42,825 nt of DNA, from assembly GCA_028875055.1 (NCBI GenBank), contig JAPPGG010000074.1, forward strand, positions 1 to 42,825, given 5' to 3'. The position numbers and the translations under genes are program-made. Below, in pieces: positions 35,099 to 42,825 of this stretch. This stretch comes from Chloroflexota bacterium. GTDB lineage: Bacteria; Chloroflexota; Dehalococcoidia; Lucifugimonadales; UBA3495. The stretch's first letter is position 1; the number at the start of each line of letters is the position of its first letter. The notes below the pieces were generated by a model, which was not told the origin of the DNA, did no database searches, and worked only from the letters and a program-made list of their open reading frames with translations.

Positions 35099-35222
35099 AC
35101 TTCCTGGTGGTTCTAGCGGGGTGGACCCACCCGTTCCCATCCCGAACACGGAAGTGAAACGCCCCAGCGCCGACGATACTGCTTTGGTAACGGAGTGGGA
35201 AAATAGGTCACTGCCGGGAAGT
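35099..35222 (+). rRNA. rrf: 5S ribosomal RNA, unlinked
   Basis: The sequence contains the canonical GACCCACCCGTTCCCATCCC, GAACACGGAAGTGAAACG and GGTAACGGAGTGGGAAAATA blocks. The ends ACTTCCTGG and CCGGGAAGT pair as helix I. No 23S gene precedes it in the window, so it is separate from any rRNA operon. Confidence 0.95.
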
Positions 35223-35374
35223 ATATTTCTGAATGCCACAGGCGTCGGCCGCAGTCTCCCTTCAGTCCCACGGGGGCTGCTTCCAGGCTGATCGTAGTCA
35301 CTCCTTCAGGTTGCTTGTCCCGCCCGGATATCGAATGCGGTTAAACTTGCGTGGCTCCGGGCAGGATCAACAGC

Positions 35375-35404
35375 TTTACATAGAACAAACAGGTGCAATA
35401 TAAT
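35375..35404 (+). promoter_or_regulatory. promoter for clpC
   Basis: TTTACA (35375-35380) and TATAAT (35399-35404) are separated by 18 bases, close to the sigma-70/SigA consensus. The start of clpC is 130 bases downstream, leaving a leader. Confidence 0.7.
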
Positions 35405-35442
35405 TCAGTCCAGTTTGATGTCGGGTAGTTTAAGCAACGGTT

Positions 35443-35484
35443 AAGGGAACCCTTTTCGTTCTTCAACGAACGGCCGGCTCCCTT
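35443..35484 (+). promoter_or_regulatory. leader hairpins upstream of clpC
   Basis: TTCGTT/AACGAA with a CTTC loop (35455-35470) is nested within AAGGGA/TCCCTT arms (35443-35448 and 35479-35484). No CIRCE (GAGTGCTAA-type) or clear CtsR box is seen. An RNA-level control role is possible. Confidence 0.4.
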
Positions 35485-35533
35485 TCTCGAAGACCCCTGA
35501 AGCAACCCCGTATTACCCGACAGGAGCGGTATT

Positions 35534-38002
35534 ATGGGTAGCAGATTCGAAAAGTTCTCGGAACGGGCTCGGAGAGTTCTGTCGCTGGCTCAGGAAGAAG
35601 CCCAGCGCTTTAACCACAACTATATCGGTACCGAGCATATCCTTCTCGGCCTCGTCCGCGAAACCGAGGGTGTCGCCGCCAGGGTCCTTTCCGGACTGGG
35701 CGTTGACCTCAGCAAGGTCCGCTCCGCGGTCGAGTTCATCATTGGAAGGGGCGAAAAGCCCGCCCAGGGTGAAATCGGCCTTACCCCCCGCGCCAAGAAG
35801 GTCGTGGAACTGGCGGTAGATGAAGCCCGCCGCATGAACCACACCTACATCGGCACCGAGCACCTGCTCATCGGCCTCCTCCGCGAAGGCGAAGGGGTCG
35901 CCGCCGGCGTCCTCGAAAGCCTCGGGGTTACCCTGGAGAAGGTCCGCACCGAAACCCATCGCATCCTCAGCAACAGCTCCACCGGCAGCGGCAGCTCCCA
36001 GAGTTCCCGCACCGGTACCCGCACTCCCACCCTCGACCAGCTGGGCATCGACCTGACCAACGCCGCCCGGGACAACAAGCTCGACCCGGTGGTGGGCCGT
36101 GATTCGGAAATCCAGCGCGTGGTCCAGATTCTCAGCCGCCGCACCAAGAACAACCCCGTCCTGGTGGGCGAACCCGGCGTCGGCAAGACCGCCATCGTCG
36201 AGGCCCTGGCCCAGCAGATCTACAGCGGCGAGATCCCCGAAACTCTCCAGGGCAAGCGCCTGGTCACTCTGGACATGGGCGCCCTGGTCGCCGGCACCAA
36301 GTACCGCGGCGAGTTCGAGGAACGCCTCAAGAAGGTCATTGAAGAAATCAAGACCGCCGGCAACTGCGTCCTCTTTATTGACGAGGTACACACCCTGGTG
36401 GGCGCCGGCGCTGCCGAAGGCGCGGTTGACGCCTCCAATATCCTCAAGCCCTCCCTGGCCCGGGGCGAAATCCAGTGCATCGGCGCCACCACCCTTGACG
36501 ACTATCGCAAGTACGTGGAGCGCGACCCGGCCCTGGAACGCCGTCTCCAGCCCGTCCGGGTCGAGGAACCCAACGGCGACGAGACCGTCGAAATTCTGAT
36601 GGGCGTCAAGGGCAACTACGAAGAACATCACAATGTCGAGTTTACCGACGCCGCCATTCGGGCCGCCGCCGCCCTGGCTACCCGCTTTATCCCCGACCGC
36701 TTCCTCCCCGATAAGGCCATTGACCTGCTGGATGAGGCCGGTTCCCGCGTCCGCCTGCGCGGCAGCGTTACCCCCTCCTCCGTCAAGGACGCCATGGAAG
36801 TCCTCGACAAGGTCCGCCAGGAAAAGGACGCCGCCATCCAGTCCCAGCAGTACGAGGTTGCCGCCGAGTTGCGCGACCGCGAACTGAACCTGAACCAGGA
36901 CCTGGACAGCCTCAAGGAGGAATGGCAGGAAGACCGGGCCAGGGGCCGCTCCACCGTCACTGAAGAAGACATCGCCGAAGTGGTCAGCATGTGGACGGGC
37001 ATCCCCGTCACCCGCCTGGCCGCCGAGGAAACCGAACGCCTCATCCACATGGAAGACGACCTGCACAAGCGCATCATCGGCCAGGATGAAGCCATCGTTA
37101 ATATCTCCAAGGCCGTCCGGCGCGCCCGGGCCGGCCTGAAGGACCCCCGCCATCCCATCGGCGTGTTCATGTTCCTTGGCCCCACCGGCGTGGGCAAGAC
37201 CGAGCTGGTCCGGGCCATGGCCGAGGTGATGTTCGGCCACGAGGACAATATGATCCGCCTGGATATGTCCGAGTTCCAGGAGCGCCACACCGTCGCCCGT
37301 CTCATCGGCGCCCCTCCGGGCTACGTGGGATACGACGAGGGCGGCCAGCTGACCGAGGGTGTCCGCCGCAAGAACTACTGCGCCATCCTGCTGGATGAAA
37401 TCGAAAAGGCCCACCCCGAGGTCTTTAATATCCTCCTGCAGATCTTCGACGCCGGTCAGTTGACCGACGCCCGCGGTCGCCGCGTGGACTTCCGCAACTC
37501 CATCATCGTAATGACCAGCAACCTGGGTTCCGACCTCATCAAACGGGACACCACCCTGGGCTTCGGCGTCAAGTCCGACGGCGCCCAGACCTCCCAGCAG
37601 TCCTACGAGCGGATGAAGGACAAGGTCATGGACGAGGTTCGCCGCTTCTTCCGCCCCGAGTTCCTCAACCGTATCGACGCCACGGTGGTCTTCCACCAGC
37701 TCGACCAGGAACAGATTCACGCCATCGTTGACCTGATGATCAACATGGTCCAGACGGAACTCAACGACCGCAACATCACCCTGGAAATCACCGACGCCGC
37801 CCGCGAGTACCTGGGCGAGAAGGGCTTCGACCCCGTCCTGGGCGCCCGCCCGCTGCGCCGGGTAATCCAGAACGAGGTGGAGGACACCCTGTCCGACGAG
37901 CTGCTCAACGGACGCCTCAACGACGGCGATGTCGCGGTGGTGGATGTCGAGGACGAGAAGATTGTGATTCGGCCCAAGGTGCCTGCCGCAGCATCCGCTT
38001 AA
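35534..38002 (+). CDS. clpC: ATP-dependent Clp protease ATP-binding subunit ClpC
   Basis: The 822-residue AAA+ unfoldase starts after ACAGGAGCGGTATT. Two Clp_N repeats occupy about residues 1-145 ([20 protein letters not shown], then [20 protein letters not shown]). AAA-1 has Walker A GEPGVGKT (212-219) and Walker [14 protein letters not shown]-like middle segment ([15 protein letters not shown]) identifies ClpC rather than ClpA or ClpB. AAA-2 has GPTGVGKT (549-556) and [13 protein letters not shown]. The C-terminal D2-small domain is present ([29 protein letters not shown]). ClpC hexamers unfold substrates into ClpP and act in stress and regulator turnover. The gene is complete; a promoter and leader precede it and a terminator follows. 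Confidence 0.97.
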   Translation: MGSRFEKFSERARRVLSLAQEEAQRFNHNYIGTEHILLGLVRETEGVAARVLSGLGVDLSKVRSAVEFIIGRGEKPAQGEIGLTPRAKKVVELAVDEARRMNHTYIGTEHLLIGLLREGEGVAAGVLESLGVTLEKVRTETHRILSNSSTGSGSSQSSRTGTRTPTLDQLGIDLTNAARDNKLDPVVGRDSEIQRVVQILSRRTKNNPVLVGEPGVGKTAIVEALAQQIYSGEIPETLQGKRLVTLDMGALVAGTKYRGEFEERLKKVIEEIKTAGNCVLFIDEVHTLVGAGAAEGAVDASNILKPSLARGEIQCIGATTLDDYRKYVERDPALERRLQPVRVEEPNGDETVEILMGVKGNYEEHHNVEFTDAAIRAAAALATRFIPDRFLPDKAIDLLDEAGSRVRLRGSVTPSSVKDAMEVLDKVRQEKDAAIQSQQYEVAAELRDRELNLNQDLDSLKEEWQEDRARGRSTVTEEDIAEVVSMWTGIPVTRLAAEETERLIHMEDDLHKRIIGQDEAIVNISKAVRRARAGLKDPRHPIGVFMFLGPTGVGKTELVRAMAEVMFGHEDNMIRLDMSEFQERHTVARLIGAPPGYVGYDEGGQLTEGVRRKNYCAILLDEIEKAHPEVFNILLQIFDAGQLTDARGRRVDFRNSIIVMTSNLGSDLIKRDTTLGFGVKSDGAQTSQQSYERMKDKVMDEVRRFFRPEFLNRIDATVVFHQLDQEQIHAIVDLMINMVQTELNDRNITLEITDAAREYLGEKGFDPVLGARPLRRVIQNEVEDTLSDELLNGRLNDGDVAVVDVEDEKIVIRPKVPAAASA

Positions 38003-38040
38003 CTCGGCCCGCCCCCCAAGCCCATCAGCCAGCACACTGA

Positions 38041-38076
38041 CAGCAGGCCCTTCAAAGGGGCCTGCTGTTGTTATAT
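38041..38076 (+). terminator. terminator between clpC and radA
   Basis: CAGCAGGCCC (38041-38050) pairs with GGGCCTGCTG (38058-38067), followed by TTGTTATATT. Confidence 0.8.
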
Positions 38077-38103
38077 TATGGGCCGGCATAGGGAGGCATA
38101 GTT

Positions 38104-39558
38104 ATGAACCGGTCCCGGGGCCAGCAGCGAACCCAGTTTGTCTGCCAGGAATGCGGCCACGAAAGCGCCCGCTGGATGGGCTTCTGCCCTTCCCCTGCCT
38201 GCGGCTCCCCTCTGCCCCTCCAGGAACTGGATGTCAGACCGCCACCGGCAGGCAGTCGGACCTGGCTTCCCTCTGCCGCCGAGCCCCCCACGGAACTTTC
38301 CACCCTGGAACCCGAGGACCGGCAACGACTCCTGCTCCCCTCCGCGGAACTGAACCGGGTCCTGGGCGGCGGCATCGTGGCCGGGTCCGTGGCCCTGCTG
38401 GCCGGCGAACCAGGCGTCGGCAAGTCAACCCTGCTCCTCCAGCTTGCCAGGTACCTGTCCGAGGGAGGCCGACCGGTCACCTACCTCAGCGGCGAAGAGT
38501 CCCCCCACCAGATTAAGCTCCGGTCCGAACGGCTGGGCTTTTCCGGAGACCGCGTATTCCTGGAAACTGAGACCGATGTGGACCAGGCTCTCGCTCGCCT
38601 GGAGGAAAGCCGGCCCGCTTTCGCCATTGTTGACTCCATCCAGACCCTCTACACCCAGGACGCGCCCTCCGGCCCCGGCAGCGTGGCCCAGGTGCGCGAG
38701 TGCGGCCTCAAGCTGATGCGCTGGGCCAAGCTCCGCAACGTCCCCGTGTTCCTGGCCGGCCACATGACCAAGGACGGCTCTCTCGCGGGACCCCGGGTCC
38801 TGGAGCACATGGTGGACCTGGTCATGTACCTGGAAGGCCAGGAGGTCAGTTCCTACCGGGTATTGCGCAGCGGCAAAAACCGGTTCGGTTCCACCACCGA
38901 AATCGGCGTCTTTGAAATGACCGGCCAGGGCCTGGTGGAAGTCCCAGACCCGTCCCGCGCCCTGCTGGCCCAGCGCTACGAGCGCGGCGTGGGCGCGGCC
39001 CTGGCTCCGACCCTGGAAGGCAGCCGCCCCCTCATCCTCGAAATCCAGGCCCTTACCTCGCCAGCCTTCGCGCCGGTGCCCCGCCGGGTGGCCAACGGCG
39101 TGGACTACAACCGCCTTCTCATGCTGGCCGCGGTCGCCTCCCGCCGGTCGGGCCTGGAGCTGGGTGGGCAGGACATCATCGTCAACGTGGCCGGCGGTTT
39201 CCGCGTCACCGAACCCGCCGCCGACCTGGCCATCATCCTGGCCCTGGCTTCCAGCCTCTACAACCGTCCCCTGGACCCGCACCTGGTCGCCATCGGCGAA
39301 GTGGGACTCAGCGGTGAACTCCGCACGGTGCCCCAAGTTGAACGGCGGGTTTCCGAGGCCGCCCGCCTGGGTCTCCACCGCTGCATCCTTCCCGAAACCG
39401 CCCGCGACCGGCTGGGCAAACTGCCCGACATTGAACCCATCTTCGCTCGCACCGTCCGCCAGGCGGTCCGCGCCGCCCTGGGCTCCCCGAACAGGCCCGA
39501 CCCGGAAATCAACGGCAACGACGGCGACTTCGAACCCGACGACCTGGTTTTCGAATAG
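38104..39558 (+). CDS. radA: DNA repair protein RadA/Sms
   Basis: The start is preceded by AGGGAGGCATAGTT. The 484-residue protein has the N-terminal C4 zinc finger (C14, C17, C28, C33). The RecA-like ATPase has Walker A GEPGVGKS (101-108), and the RadA-specific KNRFG motif is at 258-262. A C-terminal Lon-protease-like domain (GGFRVTEPAADLAIILALAS, then AIGEVGLSGELRTVPQVERR) lacks the catalytic serine-lysine dyad, as is normal for RadA. RadA is a branch-migration helicase in homologous recombination. A neighbour of clpC in many Gram-positive-type genomes, it has here its own ribosome site and sits behind a terminator. No damage is seen. Confidence 0.97.
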   Translation: MNRSRGQQRTQFVCQECGHESARWMGFCPSPACGSPLPLQELDVRPPPAGSRTWLPSAAEPPTELSTLEPEDRQRLLLPSAELNRVLGGGIVAGSVALLAGEPGVGKSTLLLQLARYLSEGGRPVTYLSGEESPHQIKLRSERLGFSGDRVFLETETDVDQALARLEESRPAFAIVDSIQTLYTQDAPSGPGSVAQVRECGLKLMRWAKLRNVPVFLAGHMTKDGSLAGPRVLEHMVDLVMYLEGQEVSSYRVLRSGKNRFGSTTEIGVFEMTGQGLVEVPDPSRALLAQRYERGVGAALAPTLEGSRPLILEIQALTSPAFAPVPRRVANGVDYNRLLMLAAVASRRSGLELGGQDIIVNVAGGFRVTEPAADLAIILALASSLYNRPLDPHLVAIGEVGLSGELRTVPQVERRVSEAARLGLHRCILPETARDRLGKLPDIEPIFARTVRQAVRAALGSPNRPDPEINGNDGDFEPDDLVFE

Positions 39559-39661
39559 TAACTCCGCCACTGACCCACAAACCCCGTCCTCACATCAACG
39601 CCACCCAATTCCCGGTAAGAGGTCAAAGTTGGTCGGACTTCGCTACCCGTCGTCCCCGTCT

Positions 39662-39679
39662 TACCGGCGAAAGCCGGTA
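39662..39679. repeat. REP-type palindrome
   Basis: TACCGGCGAAAGCCGGTA: TACCGGC pairs with GCCGGTA around a GAAA loop, followed by TCCAG as in the common 'CGAAAGCCGGTATCCAG' repeats. Confidence 0.65.
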
Positions 39680-39938
39680 TCCAGGAATCTTGCCCTGTAA
39701 GCGCCGCTGGCACTTTAGATGCGGTACTCCTCCTCCGAATGTCTCGCTCCTGCCCCATCCCGACTTTTCAACCCTGAACATTCCCTACCTTCTGTTACCG
39801 TTGCGACTCAGGTGGTTTACAGGAGGTAGGGGCGGGTTTGAAACCCACCCTGGCTACATTTCGACCATCCTGCCTGCGCCATACCGCCGAAGTGGTACGC
39901 TTCCCGAGCCCCAGGGCTATTGCATGAGTGGGTAAATT
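39680..39938. other. intergenic, no gene seen
   Basis: Between radA and tRNA-Asp (39559-40195) I find only palindromic repeats and no supported gene. Confidence 0.5.
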
Positions 39939-40048
39939 GTCATTCTGAGCCTGCCGAAGAATCTAAGCTCTTCCCCATCAACTGGCTTTCGGACCCGTAG
40001 CGAGGCCGTGGGGAAGGATCTTAGGCCCTTCGGCAAGCTCAGGACGAC
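39939..40048. repeat. 110-bp palindromic repeat (CATTCTGAGC family)
   Basis: GTCATTCTGAGCCTGCCGAAG at the left is the inverted partner of CTTCGGCAAGCTCAGGACGAC at the right, with a GGGGAAG-type inner stem. The core is shared with the inner part of the MITE at 1868-1938 and with 41620. Confidence 0.65.
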
Positions 40049-40195
40049 ATAGCTTTGCCTTGTGGACATTGGCCGGCTGTAGGACGAATCTCTCAAGCGA
40101 TAGCCCTGTTCCCGAGCCCCACCGCATCTTGACACTGATACCTTGCCGGCCATAAACTTTAGATACGCCGCTGTAAGGCGGCCCACGTTTTGAGT

Positions 40196-40272
40196 GGCCC
40201 GGTGGTGTAGTTGGTTAACATACCGCCCTGTCAAGGCGGAGATCGGCGGTTCGAGTCCGCTCCGGGTCGCCA
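40196..40272 (+). tRNA. tRNA-Asp (anticodon GUC)
   Basis: GGCCCGG pairs with CCGGGTC as acceptor stem. The anticodon arm is CCGCC-CTGTCAA-GGCGG with GTC, and the T-arm is GGCGGTTCGAGTCCGCT. The 3' CCA is encoded (40270-40272), unlike in the tRNA-Lys gene. Confidence 0.95.
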
Positions 40273-40298
40273 CCAAGTCCAGACCCGCAAAAAATGCG

Positions 40299-40332
40299 GC
40301 CCGTGAAGTAATTCACGGGCTCTTTTCTTTCG
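40299..40332 (+). terminator. terminator after tRNA-Asp
   Basis: GCCCGTGAA (40299-40307) pairs with TTCACGGGC (40312-40320), followed by TCTTTTCTTT. Confidence 0.85.
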
Positions 40333-40360
40333 GCCCAGGTTAACCTGTTGGGCATTCCCC

Positions 40361-40390
40361 ATTCCGGCCTTCCGGCAAAGGCCGGAATCC
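40361..40390. repeat. REP-type palindrome
   Basis: ATTCCGGCC...GGCCGGAAT with an inner TTCCGGC/GCCGGAA alternative stem; it belongs to the same class as 39662-39679. Confidence 0.6.
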
Positions 40391-40553
40391 GGTAACCATC
40401 CTGCCCGCTCAAGTTGACCCATAACGAGGGCCCCACTTCATATCAGGCAGTTTCACAGGAAACCAGGCAGCGATACACACGAGCTTCTGCCCCTGCCTCG
40501 TGGCAAAACCTCCCGTGGGACCGGTCCACCCCCGACATTACAGGCCTGTAAAA

Positions 40554-40585
40554 CAAAAAAGGGAGCGGACACCTGGTCCGCTCCC
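40554..40585 (-). terminator. terminator of the NHL-repeat gene
   Basis: On the minus strand GGGAGCGGAC pairs with GTCCGCTCCC around CAGGT, followed by TTTTTTGTTTT. Confidence 0.9.
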
Positions 40586-40609
40586 CAAGCCTCTCATGCT
40601 GGAACCAGC

Positions 40610-41506
40610 CTACTGCTTCACGTACTTGTCCACGCCCACACCGTCGGGCACTCCCACGAAAATGTCGCCATTGGGAGCAATCCACGAGCCGTGACCGCCC
40701 CGGATAATCCAGCGGGCCAGCAGGTCGCCGTTGGCGTTCATCAGGCTGATGCGGGAATCCGTCTCCTCGGTCCAGCCCTGTCGCGCGTCCCGGCCGCCCT
40801 CGCTGATGCAGAAGACGCCGTTGTCGTCCTGGGAAATGTCCATGGGCCGCAGCACGTCGGTCCACATCCCCTGGTACTCGCCGTCGGCATTGAAAATCTG
40901 GATCCGGTTGTTCTCCCGGTCGCAGACATACAGCAGGCCGTCGGCGCCCACCATCATGCTGTGCACCAGGTGGAATTCGTTGGGCGCGTCCTTGCCAGGC
41001 TCGCCCCACGATGACTTCAGGTCGCCGTTGGCGGCAAACCGGTGCACCCGCGCGTTGCGGTAACCGTCGGCCACGTACATATCGCCGCCGGCGCCAGGCA
41101 CCAGCTCGGCGGGGTAGTTGAAGGGACCGGCTGACCGCGGGCACAGGGTCCCGGGCACTTCACAGCCCGTGTCCGAGTGGACGCCCCGGTCGCCGATGAC
41201 CTGCAGCGGCTTGCCGTCCAGGGTGTACCGCAGGCACACCGAGTCCTCGCGGTCGGTGATATAGACGATGTCGTCCTTGATGAAAATGCCGTGGGGGTTG
41301 CTGATGGCGTTCAGCCCCCAGGAGCCAATGAATTCGCCATCGGGATTGAAGATGACAATGGGCGGCTCCTTCCGCTGGAAGGCATACAGGTTGCCCTCCG
41401 AGTCGGTGGCGCAGGCGCTGACCATACCGAACTCTTCGCCCTCCGGCAGCTTGGCCCAGCTCTCAACAAGCTCGTAAGTATATTCTCCGCTTCCTACGGT
41501 AGTCAT
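40610..41506 (-). CDS. NHL-repeat beta-propeller protein
   Basis: The start follows CTGGAGGTAAACGTCCT. The 298-residue protein is a run of about six NHL blades. Examples are ATDSEGNLYAFQRKEPPIVI, NPHGIFIKDDIVYITDREDS, PAELVPGAGGDMYVADGYRN, HSMMVGADGLLYVCDRENNR and RPMDISQDDNGVFCISEGG. Each blade carries the D-G-x-(I/L)-Y-V-(A/C/T)-D signature. No signal peptide or transmembrane segment is seen. Such propellers bind ligands or act as lactonase- or amidating-lyase-like enzymes; I cannot tell which. The gene stands alone, with its own terminator, and is common in SAR202/Dehalococcoidia-type genomes as I recall. Confidence 0.85.
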   Translation of the reverse strand: MTTVGSGEYTYELVESWAKLPEGEEFGMVSACATDSEGNLYAFQRKEPPIVIFNPDGEFIGSWGLNAISNPHGIFIKDDIVYITDREDSVCLRYTLDGKPLQVIGDRGVHSDTGCEVPGTLCPRSAGPFNYPAELVPGAGGDMYVADGYRNARVHRFAANGDLKSSWGEPGKDAPNEFHLVHSMMVGADGLLYVCDRENNRIQIFNADGEYQGMWTDVLRPMDISQDDNGVFCISEGGRDARQGWTEETDSRISLMNANGDLLARWIIRGGHGSWIAPNGDIFVGVPDGVGVDKYVKQ

Positions 41507-41839
41507 AGGACGTTTACCTCCAGAAAGTTAGGGTCATTCCTGCCCCAAGTATCCGTATTTGGCGGTGGGGAGTCAATAGGGATATTGGTCAGGGAAATCG
41601 CATCTCGACGAATTGGCATTCTGAGCGAAGCCGAAGAATTTAGACTCGACCCCTTAAGCCAGCTTTCGAACCCTCGCCGGGATTCAGACGACACAACATC
41701 AGGCTTCTGCGGAGATAGAAATCAAAGATTCGGTTGCCCTGGGAGCTTTGCACAGCTACAGCGTTTGACTTTGTTGATAAGCGTATAATAGGCGGTACCT
41801 TGAAAGTAGAATTGGTCGGAGAGCCGGCAGGAGCGAACT
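41507..41839. other. intergenic with repeat arm and -10 box
   Basis: GCATTCTGAGCGAAGCCGAAG near 41619 is one arm of the CATTCTGAGC repeat family. TATAAT at 41784-41789 is a likely -10 box for the toxin-antitoxin-like operon; TTGACT at 41765 is only 13 bases away, too close for a standard -35. Confidence 0.5.
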
Positions 41840-42118
41840 ATGTCGTTGAACTTGGCAACCGTAGCGAAGGAATTCTCCCTCTCAGAAGCGGACTTGACCC
41901 GAGAAAGCATCCGTGCCTTCCTCGCCGAACAACTCAGGCTGCTTGACGCAGACCGCAGGGCTCGCTGCGCCAAATACGGAGTGGGAACCCTGGAAGAGAT
42001 GGACGCCCTGATCCGACGTGGAGAGGTTGAGGAGGATGATATTCTTGAGGATTTCCAGGAAGTTGACTATCTCTACGACCGTATAGAACGGGTAAGGACT
42101 ATGCTAGAGGAATCATAG
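41840..42118 (+). CDS. putative antitoxin of a TumE-like pair
   Basis: The 92-residue acidic helical protein (MSLNLATVAKEFSLSEADLT, RESIRAFLAEQLRLLDADRR, GTLEEMDALIRRGEVEEDDI) has no DNA-binding motif I can name. Its stop TAG overlaps the GTG start of the next gene by one base. A small acidic protein immediately before a basic toxin-like protein is the usual antitoxin arrangement. The function is inferred from this position. Confidence 0.7.
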   Translation: MSLNLATVAKEFSLSEADLTRESIRAFLAEQLRLLDADRRARCAKYGVGTLEEMDALIRRGEVEEDDILEDFQEVDYLYDRIERVRTMLEES

Positions 42119-42504
42119 TGCCCAATCTTTCAACACTTAGACGAAGAGCTGAAAGCCAGTTTCCGGATATCGTGACATCTACCGCTATCGTTGGCAACAA
42201 ACTGCGAATAGAGTTGATTGACGGATCATATATGGACCTTTGGTGGTCCACCCAATTTATGGGCCGTTACGCCTACCATTGGGAGAGTACCCACCTTGAC
42301 GGAACGATTTACCGGCACGATAACATTCCACATTTGAGGTGGAGGACCGCATCAACGTTTCCTAAACACTTTCATTCAGGGAACCGAGAAACGGTAATCG
42401 AAAGTCACATTTCTGACGACCCAGAAGAAGGGATGACGAATTTCTTGCAGTTTGCCCGCGCGGCTTTAGGGACGCTTGGCAGAGACACCAGTAACACAGG
42501 CTAA
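42118..42504 (+). CDS. TumE-family (DUF6516) toxin-like protein
   Basis: The GTG start overlaps the upstream stop. The 128-residue protein matches the TumE/DUF6516 pattern: KLRIELIDGSYMDLWWSTQF, AYHWESTHLDGTIYRHDN, IPHLRWRTASTFPKHFHSGN and a C-terminal helix TNFLQFARAALGTL. The HDNxPH and FPKHFH clusters are the recognisable family signature. TumE toxins belong to type II toxin-antitoxin pairs; their target was not read from sequence here. The next gene follows at once. Confidence 0.75.
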   Translation: MPNLSTLRRRAESQFPDIVTSTAIVGNKLRIELIDGSYMDLWWSTQFMGRYAYHWESTHLDGTIYRHDNIPHLRWRTASTFPKHFHSGNRETVIESHISDDPEEGMTNFLQFARAALGTLGRDTSNTG

Positions 42505-42507
42505 TGG

Positions 42508-42735
42508 ATGTCGCCATACGACTTGAACCACTACCTCGCCCTCATCCCCGCCCTGCGCCAAAGCCCGGCTGGCAACCTTTGGTCGTCTTATGACGAACAC
42601 GGCGATGTCCTGTACGTCAGCTTCGACCAGCCTCGCCCGGCCACTGACAGCGAACTTACCGACGAAGACGTAATCCTTCGCTATGACGGCGACGACCTCA
42701 TCGGCATCACCATCCTCCACGCCAGCAAGCGCTGA
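42508..42735 (+). CDS. DUF2283-family small protein
   Basis: The 75-residue protein contains SYDEHGDVLYVSFDQPRPAT and then DVILRYDGDDLIGITILHAS, the typical two beta-strand blocks of DUF2283. Members often sit beside toxin-like genes and are suspected antitoxins. The ATG at 42508 is preferred to the ATG at 42504, which lies in another frame. It begins four bases after the TumE-like stop, so all three genes form one unit. Confidence 0.8.
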   Translation: MSPYDLNHYLALIPALRQSPAGNLWSSYDEHGDVLYVSFDQPRPATDSELTDEDVILRYDGDDLIGITILHASKR

Positions 42736-42825
42736 TCATTCCGGCGCAGGCCTGGGTTTACCCCCTACCTCCCCTGAAAGGGGTATGTAAAGGGTATTCA
42801 GGGGGGCACGTGGCAGGTAATTTCC

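Noticed and set aside
35513-38089. 858-codon frame antisense to clpC
   Set aside because: It is a shadow of clpC in GC-rich DNA; composition is Gly/Val/Ala/Asp-biased with no domain, while the plus strand gives a full ClpC.
38425-39570. 381-codon frame antisense to radA
   Set aside because: It is a shadow of the RadA gene; no ribosome site or recognisable sequence.
40443-41144. 233-codon frame overlapping the NHL-repeat gene on the same strand
   Set aside because: The NHL gene in the other frame has clear blades, a ribosome site and a terminator; this frame has none.

Overview
The window reads as a chromosome segment of a high-GC bacterium, most likely Chloroflexota (Dehalococcoidia / SAR202-like). 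The pointers are the gene mix (Uma2 proteins with coiled-coil tails, a replication-relaxation-like protein, zinc-ribbon/RDD proteins), an unlinked 5S rRNA gene, and a heavy load of IS elements and short palindromic repeats. That placement is inference; no 16S or ribosomal protein operon is present. Bases 1 to about 34.8 kb are accessory DNA full of repeats, transposons and broken genes. From the tRNA-Lys at 34.9 kb onward the sequence is compact, intact, core-like DNA (5S rRNA, clpC, radA, tRNA-Asp, an NHL-repeat protein), ending in a toxin-antitoxin-like trio.

Layout. 0-1.8 kb: tail of a Uma2 protein, a PPOX flavoprotein, and a two-gene retropepsin-like unit on the minus strand. 1.8-10.1 kb: two 568-codon replication-relaxation-like genes in inverted orientation. 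Their last ~1.2 kb appears identical and their first ~0.5 kb is diverged. They bracket small membrane-protein genes, a decayed HigA-type antitoxin and a frame-broken HTH/coiled-coil/transmembrane gene. 10.1-17 kb: gene-poor and repeat-rich, with three composite repeat units, a hairpin repeat family (copies A-E), 56-bp repeats carrying the palindrome TGGACAGTTGTCCA, and an IS110 element. 17-19 kb: a regulator with three XRE-type HTH domains and a frameshifted Uma2 gene. 20-21.4 kb: a secreted Cys-containing protein and a SurA-N-like protein. 21.9-31 kb: an ancestral run of HTH gene, zinc-ribbon/RDD gene, zinc-ribbon/RDD/coil gene and small zinc-ribbon gene, cut by IS701, IS3 and IS21 family elements. 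The IS701 and IS21 insertions have clear target-site duplications and can be undone on paper. 31-34.3 kb: a HARE-HTH/GIY-YIG nuclease, a NYN-domain protein and unknowns, AT-richer than their surroundings.

How it works together. The left 34 kb looks like an old, repeatedly invaded island ending at a tRNA-Lys gene. Mobile elements supply most recognisable functions, and several residents (antitoxin, HTH proteins, Uma2, zinc-ribbon genes) are decaying. The best candidates for undescribed biology are the inverted gene pair with its membrane-anchored HTH neighbour, the hairpin repeat family with compensatory stem changes, and the zinc-ribbon/RDD cluster. All family assignments were made by eye from motifs; no database search was run.
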